This document shows, one piece after another, positions 61,831 through 64,000 of a DNA stretch of 64,000 bases. The DNA is from Candidimonas humi (GTDB taxonomy: Bacteria; Pseudomonadota; Gammaproteobacteria; Burkholderiales; Burkholderiaceae_B), in assembly GCF_019166065.1 (NCBI RefSeq), contig NZ_JAHTBN010000011.1, positions 51,718 to 115,717 of the forward strand, given 5' to 3'. Positions within the stretch are counted from its first letter, which is position 1, and each line of letters opens with the position of its first letter. The notes under the pieces are model-generated. The model did no database searches and had not been told where the DNA came from. It saw nothing but the letters and a program-made list of their open reading frames with translations. Made by a program: the position numbers and the translations under genes.

Positions 61831-63774
61831 ATGGAAAAAATCATACGTTTCACCGGCCGCATACTGTATCTGTCGCAGGATCCCGCCTGTATCGAGGCGC
61901 AACTGGCCGGCGCCGACCTGTCCCTGGCCGAGGCCATGCCCCTGCGGGACGATGTCTCCACCGACGAAATCACCCCGGTCACCGTCATGTTCACTTATGA
62001 CGAACGGCTCGGCCGCTATCCCTACGTCGGCTTCAAGGCCGGCGAGCGCCTGCCCATCGGGCCCGATGCCGTGCGCAACGGCGGCTTCTGCGTCACAGTG
62101 GCGGGCAAGCGCTACGGCAAGGGTTCGTCACGCGAATCCAGCCCCTTGGCCGAGCGCGCCGCCGGCATACGCCTGATCATCGCCGAGAGCTTCGAGCGCA
62201 TCTACCAGCAGAACTGCGACAACCTGGGCATCTACACCAGCACCGACTTCGGGCTGCTGGACCGCATCCGGGCCGGCGAGGCCATAGGCCTGGACGAATT
62301 CCTGCAGGGCCGCGACGAGCTCACCCGCGAGATCGTCGCCAGCGGCGGCCTGATGGCCTACAGCAAGGCCGCGAGCTGGCCCGACCCGGCCACGGCGGCC
62401 GCGCCACTCGCCGCCGCGCCACGGCCGCGCACCCTGGTAGAAAAAATCATCGAGCGCCACCTGCACCCCGGCACGCCCATGGCGCCGGGCGCGGGGGTCT
62501 TCGTGGCGGCGGACTGGCGCTTCAGCCACGACTACTTCACCGGCATGAGCGCCTACATGATGGACCAGGCCTTCGGCCCGGACGCCGCCCTGCTCCGGCC
62601 CGAACGCATCGTCGCCTTCCAGGACCACCTGGTGCTGGCGCCGCAAAGCGTGCCGCATGTGCGCGACGGCCTGCTGCCCGGGGTGGCCAACCTGGAACGG
62701 GGCCATCGCGATTTCACGAGCCGGCATCCGGTGCGCGTGCACGGCGCGCTGCCCGACGGCTCGGGCTCGGACGGCATCTGCCATGCGGTCATGGCCGAGC
62801 AGTATGCCCTGCCCGGCCAGGTCGTGGTGGGCACCGATTCCCATACCCCGCATTCCGGCGCGCTGGGCTGCCTGGCCTTCGGCGCCGGCGCCACCGAGGT
62901 GGCCAACAGCTGGGTCACCGGCTATGTACGCTGCGGCGTCGCCCCCACGCTGCGCGTGGAAATCGACGGGCAGTTGCGGCCGGGCGTGACCGCCAAGGAC
63001 ATCGTGCTGCATCTGCTGCGCCAGGACGCGATCCGCAATGGCGAGGCCATCGGCGCGGTCTTCGAATACACGGGCTCAGCCATGCGCGCCCTGCCGGTGG
63101 ACGAGCGCGCCACCCTCACCAATATGGTGGCCGAACTGGGCGGCTTCACCGGCATCGTCGCCCCCGACGAACGCACCGTAGCCTTCCTCAAAGAACGGCG
63201 CGGCATGGATTTCGAGATCGAGCCCTGGATGGCCAGCGACCCGGACGCGCAATACAAGGCGACGATCCGGCTGGACGCCGCCGCCATAGGCCCCATGCTG
63301 GCGCGCCCCGGCGACCCCGGCAAGGGCATGGCCGCCGACGATCTGGCCGAGGCCGTGCCGGTCGATATCGCCTACGGCGGTTCCTGTACGGCCGGCAAGC
63401 GCGAGGATTTCGACTACTACCACGAGGTGCTGAGCTGGGGCCTGGAGCAAGGCTTGCGCATCGCGCCGGGCACCCGGCTGTACCTGCAGTTCGGCACACT
63501 GGACGTGCGCCGGTACTGCCTGGACCGCGGCTACATGGATACCTTCGAGCAGGCCGGCGTCACGCTCGTCATGCCGGGCTGCGGCGCCTGCGCCAACTGC
63601 GGGCCGGGACAATCGACCTCGGCATCCCAAGTGACCATCAGCGCCATCAACCGCAACTTCCCCGGACGCTCGGGCCCGGGCCAGGTCTGGCTGGCCAGCC
63701 CCTACACCGTGGCCGCCAGCGCCCTGGCGGGGCGCATCATCAGCTTCGCAAGCCTGCGGGAAGCGCACCGCTAG
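61831..63774 (+). CDS. Aconitase-superfamily protein with N-terminal swivel domain (LeuD-LeuC type fusion)
   Basis: The 647-residue protein joins a LeuD-like swivel domain (about residues 30-185, with GKGSSRESSPLAERAA at 97-112) to a LeuC-like large domain (about 200-647). The large domain has GTDSHTPHSGALGCLAFGAGA (334-354) and iron-sulfur cysteines C519 (GGSCTAGK), C584 and C587 (CGAC). Swivel-first order is that of AcnB, but this protein lacks the AcnB HEAT domain and is far shorter. The conserved GSCTNS is altered to GSCTAG. The ATG at 61831 follows AAGGAAT; the longer frame upstream overlaps the divergent LeuC-like gene. It diverges from that gene across 201 bases. Confidence 0.88.
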   Translation: MEKIIRFTGRILYLSQDPACIEAQLAGADLSLAEAMPLRDDVSTDEITPVTVMFTYDERLGRYPYVGFKAGERLPIGPDAVRNGGFCVTVAGKRYGKGSSRESSPLAERAAGIRLIIAESFERIYQQNCDNLGIYTSTDFGLLDRIRAGEAIGLDEFLQGRDELTREIVASGGLMAYSKAASWPDPATAAAPLAAAPRPRTLVEKIIERHLHPGTPMAPGAGVFVAADWRFSHDYFTGMSAYMMDQAFGPDAALLRPERIVAFQDHLVLAPQSVPHVRDGLLPGVANLERGHRDFTSRHPVRVHGALPDGSGSDGICHAVMAEQYALPGQVVVGTDSHTPHSGALGCLAFGAGATEVANSWVTGYVRCGVAPTLRVEIDGQLRPGVTAKDIVLHLLRQDAIRNGEAIGAVFEYTGSAMRALPVDERATLTNMVAELGGFTGIVAPDERTVAFLKERRGMDFEIEPWMASDPDAQYKATIRLDAAAIGPMLARPGDPGKGMAADDLAEAVPVDIAYGGSCTAGKREDFDYYHEVLSWGLEQGLRIAPGTRLYLQFGTLDVRRYCLDRGYMDTFEQAGVTLVMPGCGACANCGPGQSTSASQVTISAINRNFPGRSGPGQVWLASPYTVAASALAGRIISFASLREAHR

Positions 63775-63814
63775 GGCGACCGGAGCACCTCAACCGTCTA
63801 CAGAACGAGCGGAG

Positions 63815-63874
63815 AGAACGGGGTGCCTCCCGGAGGTGAGCGGGTCATCGAACCGGAGGGAGGTACCCCGTTCT
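63815..63874. repeat. Long inverted repeat (16-base arms) downstream of the aconitase fusion
   Basis: AGAACGGGGTGCCTCC (63815-63830) and GGAGGTACCCCGTTCT (63859-63874) pair at 15 of 16 positions across a 28-base loop. The loop begins with a small CCTCC/GGAGG stem. It might be a terminator for the fusion gene, but there is no T-run, so a mobile or structural repeat is equally likely. Confidence 0.5.
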
Positions 63875-63892
63875 AGGGCCTGTTCACACTAA
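63873..63892. repeat. Short dispersed repeat, copy 2 (CTAGGGCCTGT)
   Basis: CTAGGGCCTGT (63873-63883) repeats the sequence at 4998-5008 and is followed by a partly matching CACAC-containing stretch. It abuts the right arm of the inverted repeat at 63815-63874. Confidence 0.3.
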
Positions 63893-63909
63893 AAGGGGTG
63901 CCACACTGG

Positions 63910-64000
63910 CGGGCAGAAACACGCCAGGCTAGGCGCGGGCGAGGCCGCGTGGCCGCCCCACGCAACGAGTCCGCAACGACGCATGGCGTGTTTCTGCCCG
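63910..64000. repeat. Perfect 17-base inverted repeat at the window end
   Basis: CGGGCAGAAACACGCCA (63910-63926) is exactly the reverse complement of TGGCGTGTTTCTGCCCG (63984-64000). The 57 bases between are GC-rich with no gene. The right arm ends on the last base of the window, so the full arms could be longer. This may be one side of an insertion sequence or an intergenic palindromic element. Confidence 0.6.

Noticed and set aside
1..64000. CRISPR array, prophage genes, rRNA and tRNA genes
   Set aside because: I found no regularly spaced direct repeats, no integrase or phage structural proteins, and no tRNA- or rRNA-like sequence.

Overview
The window looks like chromosome of a high-GC betaproteobacterium of the Alcaligenaceae (Bordetella/Achromobacter/Pusillimonas type). 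The main reason is the density of Bug-type (TctC family) periplasmic solute receptors. There are nine complete ones in 64 kb, and none has TctA/TctB membrane genes beside it. They are mixed with IclR, GntR/FCD and LysR regulators and many small-acid catabolic enzymes. This assignment is inference: no rRNA, tRNA or ribosomal-protein gene is present. I see no phage, insertion-sequence or CRISPR genes.

Layout. 0-5 kb: the start of an MmgE/PrpD gene, an IclR regulator, then a GlcD-type FAD oxidoreductase, an adenylosuccinate-lyase-family protein and a rhodanese; two near-identical operators tie these together. 5-7.2 kb: an NDH-2-like flavoprotein and an IclR regulator. 7.4-14 kb: catabolic cassette A (RraA-like, SMP-30 lactonase, Bug, 2-hydroxyacid dehydrogenase, NIPSNAP, ThDP enzyme, GntR). 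14-17 kb: rmuC and an orphan Bug. 17-21 kb: a LysR, flavin monooxygenase-like and AhpD/CMD fusion operon. 21-21.6 kb: an RHH/ParE-type toxin-antitoxin pair. 21.6-24.8 kb: a PrpF-family isomerase, an aldo/keto reductase and panB. 24.9-29.5 kb: GntR, Bug, a TauD-type dioxygenase, an ATP-grasp ligase and slyX. 29.7-35.6 kb: cassette B (Bug, RraA-like, 2-hydroxyacid dehydrogenase, SMP-30, Bug, amidohydrolase). 35.6-37.6 kb: divergent Bug and IclR. 37.6-42.2 kb: a cupredoxin, copA with a MerR/CueR-type promoter, and a divergent MFS permease with a histidine-rich loop. 42.3-45.6 kb: LysR, an enolase-superfamily dehydratase and a Bug. 45.7-53.7 kb: three MmgE/PrpD paralogues, a Bug, a TcuA-like flavoprotein and a GntR regulator. 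53.7-57.5 kb: acyl-CoA dehydrogenase, LysR and acyl-CoA ligase. 57.9-63.8 kb: Bug, LysR, a LeuC-type dehydratase and a divergent aconitase-family fusion protein. The last 230 bases carry two long inverted repeats.

How it fits together. Most of the window is a run of separate small regulons for uptake and breakdown of carboxylic, hydroxy and sugar acids. Each has its own local regulator, and several have a Bug receptor that presumably serves a membrane transporter or sensor encoded elsewhere. RraA-like protein, SMP-30 lactonase, 2-hydroxyacid dehydrogenase and Bug occur twice, in different orders and with diverged sequences, which suggests a reusable module for lactone or aldonic-acid breakdown. 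Actual substrates cannot be read from the sequence. Housekeeping-type genes are few (rmuC, slyX, panB, copA).
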